Below, piece by piece: positions 1-11,720 of a stretch of DNA of 49,556 nt (its first letter is position 1; each line of letters begins with the position of its first letter). The notes below the pieces were generated by a model. The model saw only the letters and a list, made by a program, of their open reading frames with translations. It had not been told where the DNA came from and ran no database searches. The translations under genes and the position numbers were made by a program. Source of the stretch: Nemertoderma westbladi (taxonomy: Eukaryota; Xenacoelomorpha; Nemertodermatida; Nemertodermatidae); the NCBI GenBank assembly GCA_032718475.1, contig JAUCBJ010005925.1, forward strand, positions 1-49,556. The letters run 5' to 3'.

Positions 1-11
1 CCGGTAAGTGT

Positions 12-115
12 GTATATACGATATAGAAAACGGTACTGCCTGACTGGTGGTATATACGATATAGAAAACGGTACTGCCTGACTGGTGGTATATACGATGT
101 AGAAAAACGGTACTT
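12..115. repeat. 38-bp tandem repeat, about 2.7 copies
   Basis: GTATATACGATATAGAAAAC recurs at 12 and 50 and, with a substitution and a one-base insertion, at 88, so the period is exactly 38 bp. The two full copies are identical over their length. It directly follows a donor-like GGTAAGTGTG at 3-12. Confidence 0.85.
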
Positions 116-467
116 GGAGTAATTTAAACTTAACTGGGGGTAATTAATTGTATACCAATACCGGTAGGCCTACAGTAAAAAGAAAGGAAAAGGGAGTAAA
201 TCTGAAATCTCCAATATAGGACAAAACGACAAAAATATATTATAGTTTCCATTAACTGATCAAGGCTAGAAAAGCAAAACATAGTATATGTATGTGTATG
301 TACAGATATATATATTGTATGTTAAGTATGAACCTGTTTATTCAAAGCGACATCTTGGCGGCGGTAGTAGTACTAGTACATAGTACACTGCTGCATGATG
401 CAACAGAGGTACGAAGAACGTAAAAGATACTAGGAACCAGTATAGAATAGGCCAATTTGCCAAACGT
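116..467. other. AT-rich stretch, no gene seen
   Basis: No open frame with recognisable protein similarity. If the ORF1 remnant to the right belonged to a full non-LTR element on the minus strand, its ORF2 would lie here. No reverse transcriptase or endonuclease sequence is visible, so that element is truncated. Confidence 0.6.
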
Positions 468-1100
468 CTACTCGCCTTTACGTAGACCTGAACCACGAAT
501 TAGAGTGCCGATGTCCACATCGCTGTGGATTGGCACAGGTTTGACACCCTCCTGGGCCTTAGCCATGATGGTTCCATTGAATGTATATGCCGAGTGAAGC
601 AGACCATTCCGTTTGTGCTCCTTTAAAGTACTGAGTAGAGTGGCACGTCTTTTCGTCAGATGTTCGGTAATAAAGAGGCCGTTTGATGCAACCGAACCCT
701 TGTTTTTCATAACATGGATTTTCTTTGCCTGGGACAGAAGACAGACTAGAACGGGTCGCGATTTGCCATGGTCATTCTTCTTTACCCCGAAACGATGAGA
801 GATATCTATGTCAGAAGGCTGCAACCCGAGATCGTGAAGAACTGGATGGATGGTGATCTTTATTCTCTGGCAGAGCGTGAATCAGGAAATTGGACCTTCG
901 AGAGAACTGATCGAGGTCATCGAACTTTGTATCAAATGTGGCTAATCTAGACTTAAGCGAAGCCGCTTCTATCTCAAGTTGATCGACGCGAAGTAGTAAG
1001 GCGGACAGTTCCGACGTGTCTTTTTTGATGGACGATACTTCCTTCTTAAGGGTGGTGATATCGTTAATTACTTTCTTCAGGGGCGCAACCTCGGACTTGA
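468..1100 (-). pseudogene. Non-LTR retrotransposon ORF1-like protein, frameshifted and 5' truncated
   Basis: Read on the minus strand from about 1100 to 468. The first part is a heptad-rich coiled coil (VINDITTLKKEV..SSIKK..SELSALLLRVDQLE) leading into DDLDQFSRRSNFLIHALPEN. That is the signature joining the coiled coil to the RRM-like domain in ORF1 proteins of LINEs. After a one-base frameshift near 870-885 the second frame continues with GLQPSDIDISHRFG, then RPVLVCLLSQAKK and FITEHLTKRRATLLSTLKEHK. This is the usual ORF1 C-terminal domain that binds RNA and acts as a nucleic acid chaperone. It ends at a stop at 468-470. The N-terminal part is missing because the 30-bp minisatellite abuts the coiled coil at 1100/1101. 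With the frameshift and no ORF2 in the window, it is a dead copy. The family assignment comes from motif recall, not a search. Confidence 0.7.
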
Positions 1101-2700
1101 GGAACGGAGTTAGGGAAGCTGGTGGGTAAAGGAACGGAGTTAGGGAAGCTGATGAGTAAAGGAACGGAGTTAGGGAAGCTGGTAGGTAAAGCAACGGAGT
1201 TAGGGAAGCTGGTAAGTAAAGGAACGGAGTTAGGGAAGCTGATGAGTAAAGGAACGGAGTTAGGGAAGCTGGTGGGTAAAGGAACGGAGTTAGGGAAGCT
1301 GATGAGTAAAGGAACGGAGTTAGGGAAGCTGGTGGGTAAAGGAACGGAGTTAGGGAAGCTGGTGGGTAAAGAAACGGAGTTAGGGAAGCTGGTGGGTAAA
1401 GGAACGGAGTTAGGGAAGCTGATGAGTAAAGGAACGGAGTTAGGGAAGCTGGTGGGTAAAGGAACGGAGTTAGGGAAGCTGGTGGGTAAAGGAACGGAGT
1501 TAGGGAAGCTGGTGAGTAAAGGAACGGAGTTAGGGAAGCTGGTGAGTAAAGGAACGGAGTTAGGGAAGCTGGTGGGTAAAGGAACGGAGTTAGGGAAGCT
1601 GATGAGTAAAGGAACGGAGTTAGGGAAGCTGATGAGTAAAGGAACGGAGTTAGGGAAGCTGGTGGGTAAAGGAACGGAGTTAGGGAAGCTGGTGGGTAAA
1701 GGAACGGAGTTAGGGAAGCTGGTGGGTAAAGGAACGGAGTTAGGGAAGCTGGTGAGTAAAGGAACGGAGTTAGGGAAGCTGGTGAGTAAAGGAACGGAGT
1801 TAGGGAAGCTGGTGGGTAAAGGAACGGAGTTAGGGAAGCTGATGAGTAAAGGAACGGAGTTAGGGAAGCTGATGAGTAAAGGAACGGAGTTAGGGAAGCT
1901 GGTGGGTAAAGGAACGGAGTTAGGGAAGCTGGTGGGTAAAGGAACGGAGTTAGGGAAGCTGATGAGTAAAGGAACGGAGTTAGGGAAGCTGATGAGTAAA
2001 GGAACGGAGTTAGGGAAGCTGGTGGGTAAAGGAACGGAGTTAGGGAAGCTGGTGGGAAAAGGAACGGAGTTAGGGAAGCTGATGAGTAAAGGAACGGAGT
2101 TAGGGAAGCTGGTGAGTAAAGGAACGGAGTTAGGGAAGCTGGTGGGTAAAGGAACGGAGTTAGGGAAGCTGATGAGTAAAGGAACGGAGTTAGGGAAGCT
2201 GGTGGGTAAAGGAACGGAGTTAGGGAAGCTGGTGGGTAAAGGAACGGAGTTAGAGAAAGGTGGTGAGTAAAGGAACGGAGTTAGGGAAGCTGGTGAGTAA
2301 AGGAACGGAGTTAGGGAAGCTGGTGGGTAAAGGAACGGAGTTAGGGAAGCTGATGAGTAAAGGAACGGAGTTAGGGAAGCTGGTGGGTAAAGGAACGGAG
2401 TTAGGGAAGCTGATGAGTAAAGGAACGGAGTTAGGGAAGCTGGTGGGTAAAGGAACGGAGTTAGGGAAGCTGGTGGGTAAAGGAACGGAGTTAGGGAAGC
2501 TGGTGGGTAAAGGAACGGAGTTAGGGAAGCTGGTGGGTAAAGGAACGGAGTTAGGGAAGCTGGTGGGTAAAGGAACGGAGTTAGGGAAGCTGGTGGGTAA
2601 AGGAACGGAGTTAGGGAAGCTGATGAGTAAAGGAACGGAGTTAGGGAAGCTGGTGGGTAAAGGAACGGAGTTAGGGAAGCTGATGAGTAAAGGAACGGAG

Positions 2701-4050
2701 TTAGGGAAGCTGGTGGGTAAAGGAACGGAGTTAGGGAAGCTGGTGAGTAAAGGAACGGAGTTAGGGAAGCTGGTGAGTAAAGGAACGGAGTTAGGGAAGC
2801 TGATGAGTAAAGGAACGGAGTTAGGGAAGCTGGTGGGTAAAGGAACGGAGTTAGGGAAGCTGATGAGTAAAGGAACGGAGTTAGGGAAGCTGGTGGGTAA
2901 AGGAACGGAGTTAGGGAAGCTGGTAAGTAAAGGAATGGAGTTAGGGAAGCTGGTGAGTAAAGGAACGGAGTTAGGGAAGCTGGTAAGTAAAGGAATGGAG
3001 TTAGGGAAGCTGGTGAGTAAAGGAACGGAGTTAGGGAAGCTGATGAGTAAAGGAACGGAGTTAGGGAAGCTGGTGGGTAAAGCAACGGAGTTAGGGAAGC
3101 TGGTAAGTAAAGGAACGGAGTTAGGGAAGCTGATGAGTAAAGGAACGGAGTTAGGGAAGCTGATGAGTAAAGGAACGGAGTTAGGGAAGCTGGTGGGTAA
3201 AGGAACGGAGTTAGGGAAGCTGGTAAGTAAAGGAATGGAGTTAGGGAAGCTGATGAGTAAAGGAACGGAGTTAGGGAAGCTGGTGGGTAAAGGAACGGAG
3301 TTAGGGAAGCTGGTGAGTAAAGGAACGGAGTTAGGGAAGCTGGTGGGTAAAGGAACGGAGTTAGGGAAGCTGGTGAGTAAAGGAACGGAGTTAGGGAAGC
3401 TGGTGAGTAAAGGAACGGAGTTAGGGAAGCTGGTGAGTAAAGGAACGGAGTTAGGGAAGCTGGTGAGTAAAGGAACGGAGTTAGGGAAGCTGGTGAGTAA
3501 AGGAACGGAGTTAGGGAAGCTGGTGGGTAAAGGAACGGAGTTAGGGAAGCTGGTGAGTAAAGGAACGGAGTTAGGGAAGCTGGTGAGTAAAGGAACGGAG
3601 TTAGGGAAGCTGATGAGTAAAGGAACGGAGTTAGGGAAGCTGGTGGGTAAAGGAACGGAGTTAGGGAAGCTGATGAGTAAAGGAACGGAGTTAGGGAAGC
3701 TGGTGGGTAAAGGAACGGAGTTAGGGAAGCTGGTAAGTAAAGGAATGGAGTTAGGGAAGCTGGTGAGTAAAGGAACGGAGTTAGGGAAGCTGGTAAGTAA
3801 AGGAATGGAGTTAGGGAAGCTGGTGAGTAAAGGAACGGAGTTAGGGAAGCTGATGAGTAAAGGAACGGAGTTAGGGAAGCTGGTGGGTAAAGCAACGGAG
3901 TTAGGGAAGCTGGTAAGTAAAGGAACGGAGTTAGGGAAGCTGATGAGTAAAGGAACGGAGTTAGGGAAGCTGATGAGTAAAGGAACGGAGTTAGGGAAGC
4001 TGGTGGGTAAAGGAACGGAGTTAGGGAAGCTGGTAAGTAAAGGAATGGAG
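2701..4050. repeat. Higher-order duplication inside the array, 810-bp offset
   Basis: The ordered series of unit variants at 2701-3240 (18 units, including the rare GGAATGGAG and GCAACGGAG units) recurs in the same order at 3511-4050. The offset is 810 bp, exactly 27 units. The copies diverge at the next unit (GATGAGT versus GGTGAGT). Confidence 0.85.
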
Positions 4051-7000
4051 TTAGGGAAGCTGGTGAGTAAAGGAACGGAGTTAGGGAAGCTGATGAGTAA
4101 AGGAACGGAGTTAGGGAAGCTGGTGGGTAAAGGAACGGAGTTAGGGAAGCTGATGAGTAAAGGAACGGAGTTAGGGAAGCTGGTAAGTAAAGGAACGGAG
4201 TTAGGGAAGCTGGTAAGTAAAGGAACGGAGTTAGGGAAGCTGATGAGTAAAGGAACGGAGTTAGGGAAGCTGATGAGTAAAGGAACGGAGTTAGGGAAGC
4301 TGATGAGTAAAGGAACGGAGTTAGGGAAGCTGGTGGGTAAAGGAACGGAGTTAGGGAAGCTGATGAGTAAAGGAATGGAGTTAGGGAAGCTGATGAGTAA
4401 AGGAACGGAGTTAGGGAAGCTGGTAAGTAAAGGAACGGAGTTAGGGAAGCTGGTAAGAAAATGAACGGAGTTAGGGAAGCTGGTGAGTAAAGGAACGGAG
4501 TTAGGGAAGCTGATGAGTAAAGGAACGGAGTTAGGGAAGCTGATGAGTAAAGGAACGGAGTTAGGGAAGCTGGTAAGTAAAGGAACGGAGTTAGGGAAGC
4601 TGGTAAGAAAATGAACGGAGTTAGGGAAGCTGGTGAGTAAAGGAACGGAGTTAGGGAAGCTGGTGGGTAAAGGAACGGAGTTAGGGAAGCTGATGAGTAA
4701 AGGAACGGAGTTAGGGAAGCTGGTGGGTAAAGGAACGGAGTTAGGGAAGCTGATGAGTAAAGGAATGGAGTTAGGGAAGCTGATGAGTAAAGGAACGGAG
4801 TTAGGGAAGCTGGTGGGTAAAGGAACGGAGTTAGGGAAGCTGATGAGTAAAGGAATGGAGTTAGGGAAGCTGATGAGTAAAGGAACGGAGTTAGGGAAGC
4901 TGATGAGTAAAGGAACGGAGTTAGGGAAGCTGGTAAGTAAAGGAACGGAGTTAGGGAAGCTGATGAGTAAAGGAACGGAGTTAGGGAAGCTGATGAGTAA
5001 AGGAACGGAGTTAGGGAAGCTGGTGGGTAAAGGAACGGAGTTAGGGAAGCTGGTAAGTAAAGGAACGGAGTTAGGGAAGCTGGTAAGTTAAGGAACGGAG
5101 TTAGGGAAGCTGATGAGTAAAGGAACGGAGTTAGGGAAGCTGATGAGTAAAGGAATGGAGTTAGGGAAGCTGATGAGTAAAGGAACGGAGTTAGGGAAGC
5201 TGATGAGTAAAGGAACGGAGTTAGGGAAGCTGGTGGGTAAAGGAACGGAGTTAGGGAAGCTGATGAGTAAAGGAACGGAGTTAGGGAAGCTGGTGGGTAA
5301 AGGAACGGAGTTAGGGAAGCTGATGAGTAAAGGAACGGAGTTAGGGAAGCTGGTGGGTAAAGGAACGGAGTTAGGGAAGCTGGTGAGTAAAGGAAGGAAG
5401 TTAGGGAAGCTGGTAAGTAAAGGAACGGAGTTAGGGAAGCTGGTAAGTAAAGGAACGGAGTTAGGGAAGCTGGTAAGTAAAGGAACGGAGTTAGGGAAGC
5501 TGATGAGTAAAGGAACGGAGTTAGGGAAGCTGGTGAGTAAAGGAAGGAAGTTAGGGAAGCTGGTGAGTAAAGGAACGGAGTTAGGGAAGCTGGTGAGTAA
5601 AGGAAGGAAGTTAGGGAAGCTGGTAAGTAAAGGAACGGAGTTAGGGAAGCTGGTAAGTAAAGGAACGGAGTTAGGGAAGCTGGTAAGTAAAGGAACGGAG
5701 TTAGGGAAGCTGATGAGTAAAGGAACGGAGTTAGGGAAGCTGGTGGGTAAAGGAACGGAGTTAGGGAAGCTGGTGAGTAAAGGAAGGAAGTTAGGGAAGC
5801 TGATGAGTAAAGGAACGGAGTTAGGGAAGCTGGTGGGTAAAGGAACGGAGTTAGGGAAGCTGATGAGTAAAGGAACGGAGTTAGGGAAGCTGATGAGTAA
5901 AGGAACGGAGTTAGGGAAGCTGGTAAGTAAAGGAACGGAGTTAGGGAAGCTGGTGGGTAAAGGAACGGAGTTAGGGAAGCTGATGAGTAAAGGAACGGAG
6001 TTAGGGAAGCTGATGAGTAAAGGAAGGAAGTTAGGGAAGCTGATGAGTAAAGGAACGGAGTTAGGGAAGCTGGTAGGTAAAGGAACGGAGTTAGGGAAGC
6101 TGATGAGTAAAGGAACGGAGTTAGGGAAGCTGGTGAGTAAAGGAAGGAAGTTAGGGAAGCTGGTGAGTAAAGGAACGGAGTTAGGGAAGCTGGTGAGTAA
6201 AGGAACGGAGTTAGGGAAGCTGGTGAGTAAAGGAACGGAGTTAGGGAAGCTGGTGAGTAAAGGAACGGAGTTAGGGAAGCTGGTGAGTAAAGGAAGGAAG
6301 TTAGGGAAGCTGATGAGTAAAGGAACGGAGTTAGGGAAGCTGGTGAGTAAAGGAACGGAGTTAGGGAAGCTGATGAGTAAAGGAACGGAGTTAGGGAAGC
6401 TGGTAAGTAAAGGAACGGAGTTAGGGAAGCTGGTGGGTAAAGGAACGGAGTTAGGGAAGCTGATGAGTGAAGGAACGGAGTTAGGGAAGCTGGTAAGTAA
6501 AGGAACGGAGTTAGGGAAGCTGATGAGTAAAGGAACGGAGTTAGGGAAGCTGGTAAGTAAAGGAACGGAGTTAGGGAAGCTGGTGGGTAAAGGAACGGAG
6601 TTAGGGAAGCTGATGAGTAAAGGAACGGAGTTAGGGAAGCTGATGAGTAAAGGAAGGAAGTTAGGGAAGCTGGTGAGTAAAGGAACGGAGTTAGGGAAGC
6701 TGGTGAGTGAAGGAACGGAGTTAGGGAAGCTGGTGAGTAAAGGAACGGAGTTAGGGAAGCTGGTAAGTAAAGGAACGGAGTTAGGGAAGGTGGTGAGTAA
6801 AGGAACGGAGTTAGGTAAGCTGGTAAGTAAAGGAACGGAGTTAGGGAAGCTGGTGAGTAAAGGAACGGAGTTAGGGAAGCTGGTGAGTAAAGGAACGGAG
6901 TTAGGGAAGCTGGTAAGTAAAGGAATGGAGTTAGGGAAGCTGGTAGGTAAAGGAACGGAGTTAGGGAAGCTGGTGGGTAAAGGAACGGAGTTAGGGAAGC

Positions 7001-10000
7001 TGGTGGGTAAAGGAACGGAGTTAGGGAAGCTGGTAAGTAAAGGAACGGAGTTAGGGAAGCTGGTGGGTAAAGGAACGGAGTTAGGGAAGCTGATGAGTAA
7101 AGGAACGGAGTTAGGGAAGCTGATGAGTAAAGGAAGGAAGTTAGGGAAGCTGGTGAGTAAAGGAACGGAGTTAGGGAAGCTGGTGAGTGAAGGAACGGAG
7201 TTAGGGAAGCTGGTGAGTAAAGGAACGGAGTTAGGGAAGCTGGTAAGTAAAGGAATGGAGTTAGGGAAGCTGGTGAGTAAAGGAACGGAGTTAGGGAAGC
7301 TGGTAAGTAAAGGAATGGAGTTAGGGAAGCTGGTAAGTAAAGGAATGGAGTTAGGGAAGCTGGTAGGTAAAGGAATGGAGTTAGGGAAGCTGGTGAGTAA
7401 AGGAACGGAGTTAGGGAAGCTGGTAAGTAAAGGAATGGAGTTAGGGAAGCTGGTAAGTAAAGGAACGGAGTTAGGGAAGCTGGTGAGTAAAGGAACGGAG
7501 TTAGGGAAGCTGGTAAGTAAAGGAATGGAGTTAGGGAAGCTGGTAGGTAAAGGAACGGAGTTAGGGAAGCTGGTGGGTAAAGGAACGGAGTTAGGGAAGC
7601 TGGTGGGTAAAGGAACGGAGTTAGGGAAGCTGGTGAGTAAAGGAACGGAGTTAGGGAAGCTGGTGAGTAAAGGAACGGAGTTAGGGAAGCTGGTAAGTAA
7701 AGGAATGGAGTTAGGGAAGCTGGTAGGTAAAGGAACGGAGTTAGGGAAGCTGGTGGGTAAAGGAACGGAGTTAGGGAAGCTGGTGGGTAAAGGAACGGAG
7801 TTAGGGAAGCTGATGAGTAAAGGAACGGAGTTAGGGAAGCTGGTGGGTAAAGGAACGGAGTTAGGGAAGCTGGTGGGTAAAGGAACGGAGTTAGGGAAGC
7901 TGATGAGTAAAGGAACGGAGTTAGGGAAGCTGATGAGTAAAGGAACGGAGTTAGGGAAGCTGGTAAGTAAAGGAACGGAGTTAGGGAAGCTGGTGGGTAA
8001 AGGAACGGAGTTAGGGAAGCTGATGAGTAAAGGAACGGAGTTAGGGAAGCTGATGAGTAAAGGAAGGAAGTTAGGGAAGCTGGTGAGTAAAGGAACGGAG
8101 TTAGGGAAGCTGGTGAGTGAAGGAACGGAGTTAGGGAAGCTGGTGAGTAAAGGAACGGAGTTAGGGAAGCTGATGAGTAAAGGAACGGAGTTAGGGAAGC
8201 TGGTGAGTAAAGGAAGGAAGTTAGGGAAGCTGGTGAGTAAAGGAACGGAGTTAGGGAAGCTGGTGAGTAAAGGAACGGAGTTAGGGAAGCTGGTGAGTAA
8301 AGGAACGGAGTTAGGGAAGCTGGTGAGTAAAGGAACGGAGTTAGGGAAGCTGGTGAGTAAAGGAAGGAAGTTAGGGAAGCTGATGAGTAAAGGAACGGAG
8401 TTAGGGAAGCTGGTGAGTAAAGGAACGGAGTTAGGGAAGCTGGTGAGTAAAGGAACGGAGTTAGGGAAGCTGGTGAGTAAAGGAACGGAGTTAGGGAAGC
8501 TGGTGAGTAAAGGAACGGAGTTAGGGAAGCTGGTGGGTAAAGGAACGGAGTTAGGGAAGCTGATGAGTAAAGGAACGGAGTTAGGGAAGCTGATGAGTAA
8601 AGGAACGGAGTTAGGGAAGCTGATGAGTAAAGGAACGGAGTTAGGGAAGCTGATGAGTAAAGGAACGGAGTTAGGGAAGCTGGTAAGTAAAGGAACGGAG
8701 TTAGGGAAGCTGGTGGGTAAAGGAACGGAGTTAGGGAAGCTGATGAGTAAAGGAACGGAGTTAGGGAAGCTGATGAGTAAAGGAAGGAAGTTAGGGAAGC
8801 TGGTGAGTAAAGGAACGGAGTTAGGGAAGCTGGTGGGTAAAGGAACGGAGTTAGGGAAGCTGGTGGGTAAAGGAACGGAGTTAGGGAAGCTGATGAGTAA
8901 AGGAACGGAGTTAGGGAAGCTGATGAGTAAAGGAAGGAAGTTAGGGAAGCTGGTGAGTAAAGGAACGGAGTTAGGGAAGCTGGTGGGTAAAGGAACGGAG
9001 TTAGGGAAGCTGATGAGTAAAGGAACGGAGTTAGGGAAGCTGGTGGGTAAAGGAACGGAGTTAGGGAAGCTGATGAGTGAAGGAACGGAGTTAGGGAAGC
9101 TGGTGAGTAAAGGAACGGAGTTAGGGAAGCTGGTGGGTAAAGGAACGGAGTTAGGGAAGCTGATGAGTAAAGGAACGGAGTTAGGGAAGCTGATGAGTAA
9201 AGGAACGGAGTTAGGGAAGCTGATGAGTAAAGGAACGGAGTTAGGGAAGCTGATGAGTAAAGGAAGGAAGTTAGGGAAGCTGGTGAGTAAAGGAACGGAG
9301 TTAGGGAAGCTGGTGGGTAAAGGAACGGAGTTAGGGAAGCTGGTGGGTAAAGGAACGGAGTTAGGGAAGCTGATGAGTAAAGGAACGGAGTTAGGGAAGC
9401 TGGTGGGTAAAGGAACGGAGTTAGGGAAGCTGGTGGGTAAAGGAACGGAGTTAGGGAAGCTGATGAGTAAAGGAACGGAGTTAGGGAAGCTGGTGGGTAA
9501 AGGAACGGAGTTAGGGAAGCTGGTGAGTAAAGGAACGGAGTTAGGGAAGCTGATGAGTAAAGGAACGGAGTTAGGGAAGCTGATGAGTAAAGGAACGGAG
9601 TTAGGGAAGCTGATGAGTAAAGGAACGGAGTTAGGGAAGCTGGTAAGTAAAGGAACGGAGTTAGGGAAGCTGGTGGGTAAAGGAACGGAGTTAGGGAAGC
9701 TGATGAGTAAAGGAACGGAGTTAGGGAAGCTGATGAGTAAAGGAACAGAGTTAGGGAAGCTGGTGGGTAAAGGAACGGAGTTAGGGAAGCTGATGAGTAA
9801 AGGAACGGAGTTAGGGAAGCTGGTGAGTAAAGGAACGGAGTTAGGGAAGCTGGTGGGTAAAGGAACGGAGTTAGGGAAGCTGATGAGTAAAGGAACGGAG
9901 TTAGGGAAGCTGATGAGTAAAGGAACGGAGTTAGGGAAGCTGGTGGGTAAAGGAACGGAGTTAGGGAAGCTGATGAGTAAAGGAACGGAGTTAGGGAAGC

Positions 10001-11010
10001 TGGTGAGTAAAGGAACGGAGTTAGGGAAGCTGATGAGTAAAGGAACGGAGTTAGGGAAGCTGGTGAGTAAAGGAACGGAGTTAGGGAAGCTGGTGAGTAA
10101 AGGAACGGAGTTAGTAAAGGTGGTGAGAGAAGGAACGGAGTTAGGGAAGCTGGTGGGTAAAGGAACGGAGTTAGGGAAGCTGGTGGGTAAAGGAACGGAG
10201 TTAGGGAAGCTGATGAGTAAAGGAACGGAGTTAGGGAAGCTGGTGGGTAAAGGAACGGAGTTAGGGAAGCTGGTGGGTAAAGAAACGGAGATAGGGAAGC
10301 TGGTGAGTAAAGGAACGGAGTTAGGGAAGCTGGTGAGTAAAGGAACGGAGTTAGGGAAGCTGGTGAGTAAAGGAACGGAGTTAGGGAAGCTGGTAAGTAA
10401 AGGAATGGAGTTAGGGAAGCTGGTGGGTAAAGGAACGGAGTTAGGGAAGCTGGTAGGTAAAGGAACGGAGTTAGGGAAGCTGGTGAGTGAAGGAACGGAG
10501 TTAGGGAAGCTGGTGAGTAAAGGAACGGAGTTAGGGAAGCTGGTGAGTAAAGGAACGGAGTTAGGGAAGCTGGTGAGTGAAGGAACGGAGTTAGGGAAGC
10601 TGGTGAGTAAAGGAACGGAGTTAGGGAAGCTGATGAGTAAAGGAACGGAGTTAGGGAAGCTGATGAGTAAAGGAACGGAGTTAGGGAAGCTGGTGGGTAA
10701 AGGAACGGAGTTAGGGAAGCTGATGAGTAAAGGAACGGAGTTAGGGAAGCTGGTGGGTAAAGGAACGGAGTTAGGGAAGCTGGTGGGTAAAGGAACGGAG
10801 TTAGGGAAGCTGGTAAGTAAAGGAATGGAGTTAGGGAAGCTGGTGAGTAAAGGAACGGAGTTAGGGAAGCTGGAGAGTAAAGGAACGGAGTTAGGGATGC
10901 TGGTGAGTAAAGGGACGGAGTTAGGGAAGCTGGTGAGTAAAGGAACGGAGTTAGGGAAGCTGGTGAGTAAAGGAACGGAGTTAGGGAAGCTGGTAAGTAA
11001 AGGAACGTAG

Positions 11011-11400
11011 TTAGGGAAGCTGGTAAGTAAAGGAACGGAGTTAGGGAAGCTGGTGAGTAAAGGAACGGAGTTAGGGATGCTGGTGAGTAAAGGAACGGAG
11101 TTAGGGAAGCTGGTGGGTAAAGGAACGGAGTTAGGGAAGCTGGTGAGTAAAGGAACGGAGTTAGGGAAGCTGGTAAGTAAAGGAACGTAGTTAGGGAAGC
11201 TGGTAAGTAAAGGAACGTAGTTAGGGAAGCTGGTAAGTAAAGGAACGGAGTTAGGGAAGCTGGTGAGTAAAGGAACGGAGTTAGGGATGCTGGTGAGTAA
11301 AGGAACGGAGTTAGGGAAGCTGGTGGGTAAAGGAACGGAGTTAGGGAAGCTGGTGAGTAAAGGAACGGAGTTAGGGAAGCTGGTAAGTAAAGGAACGTAG
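11011..11400. repeat. 180-bp six-unit higher-order repeat, two adjacent copies
   Basis: 11011-11190 and 11221-11400 carry the same six variants in the same order, including a TTAGGGATGC unit and a terminal ACGTAG unit. One extra unit separates them. Related partial copies follow to 11820. Confidence 0.85.
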
Positions 11401-11720
11401 TTAGGGAAGCTGGTAAGTAAAGGAACGGAGTTAGGGAAGCTGGTGAGTAAAGGAACGGAGTTAGGGAAGCTGGTGAGTAAAGGAACGGAGTTAGGGAAGC
11501 TGGTGAGTAAAGGAACGGAGTTAGGGAAGCTGGTAAGTAAAGGAACGTAGTTAGGGAAGCTGGTAAGTAAAGGAACGGAGTTAGGGAAGCTGGTGAGTAA
11601 AGGAACGGAGTTAGGGATGCTGGTGAGTAAAGGAACGGAGTTAGGGAAGCTGGTGGGTAAAGGAACGGAGTTAGGGAAGCTGATGAGTAAAGGAACGGAG
11701 TTAGGGAAGCTGGTGGGTAA

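Noticed and set aside
5113-11010. A 1965-codon plus-strand TELGKLVSKG repeat protein
   Set aside because: No ATG context, exon signal or unique domain, and it ends at a random ACGTAG unit. Indels of 29 and 31 bp elsewhere in the array show no reading-frame constraint.
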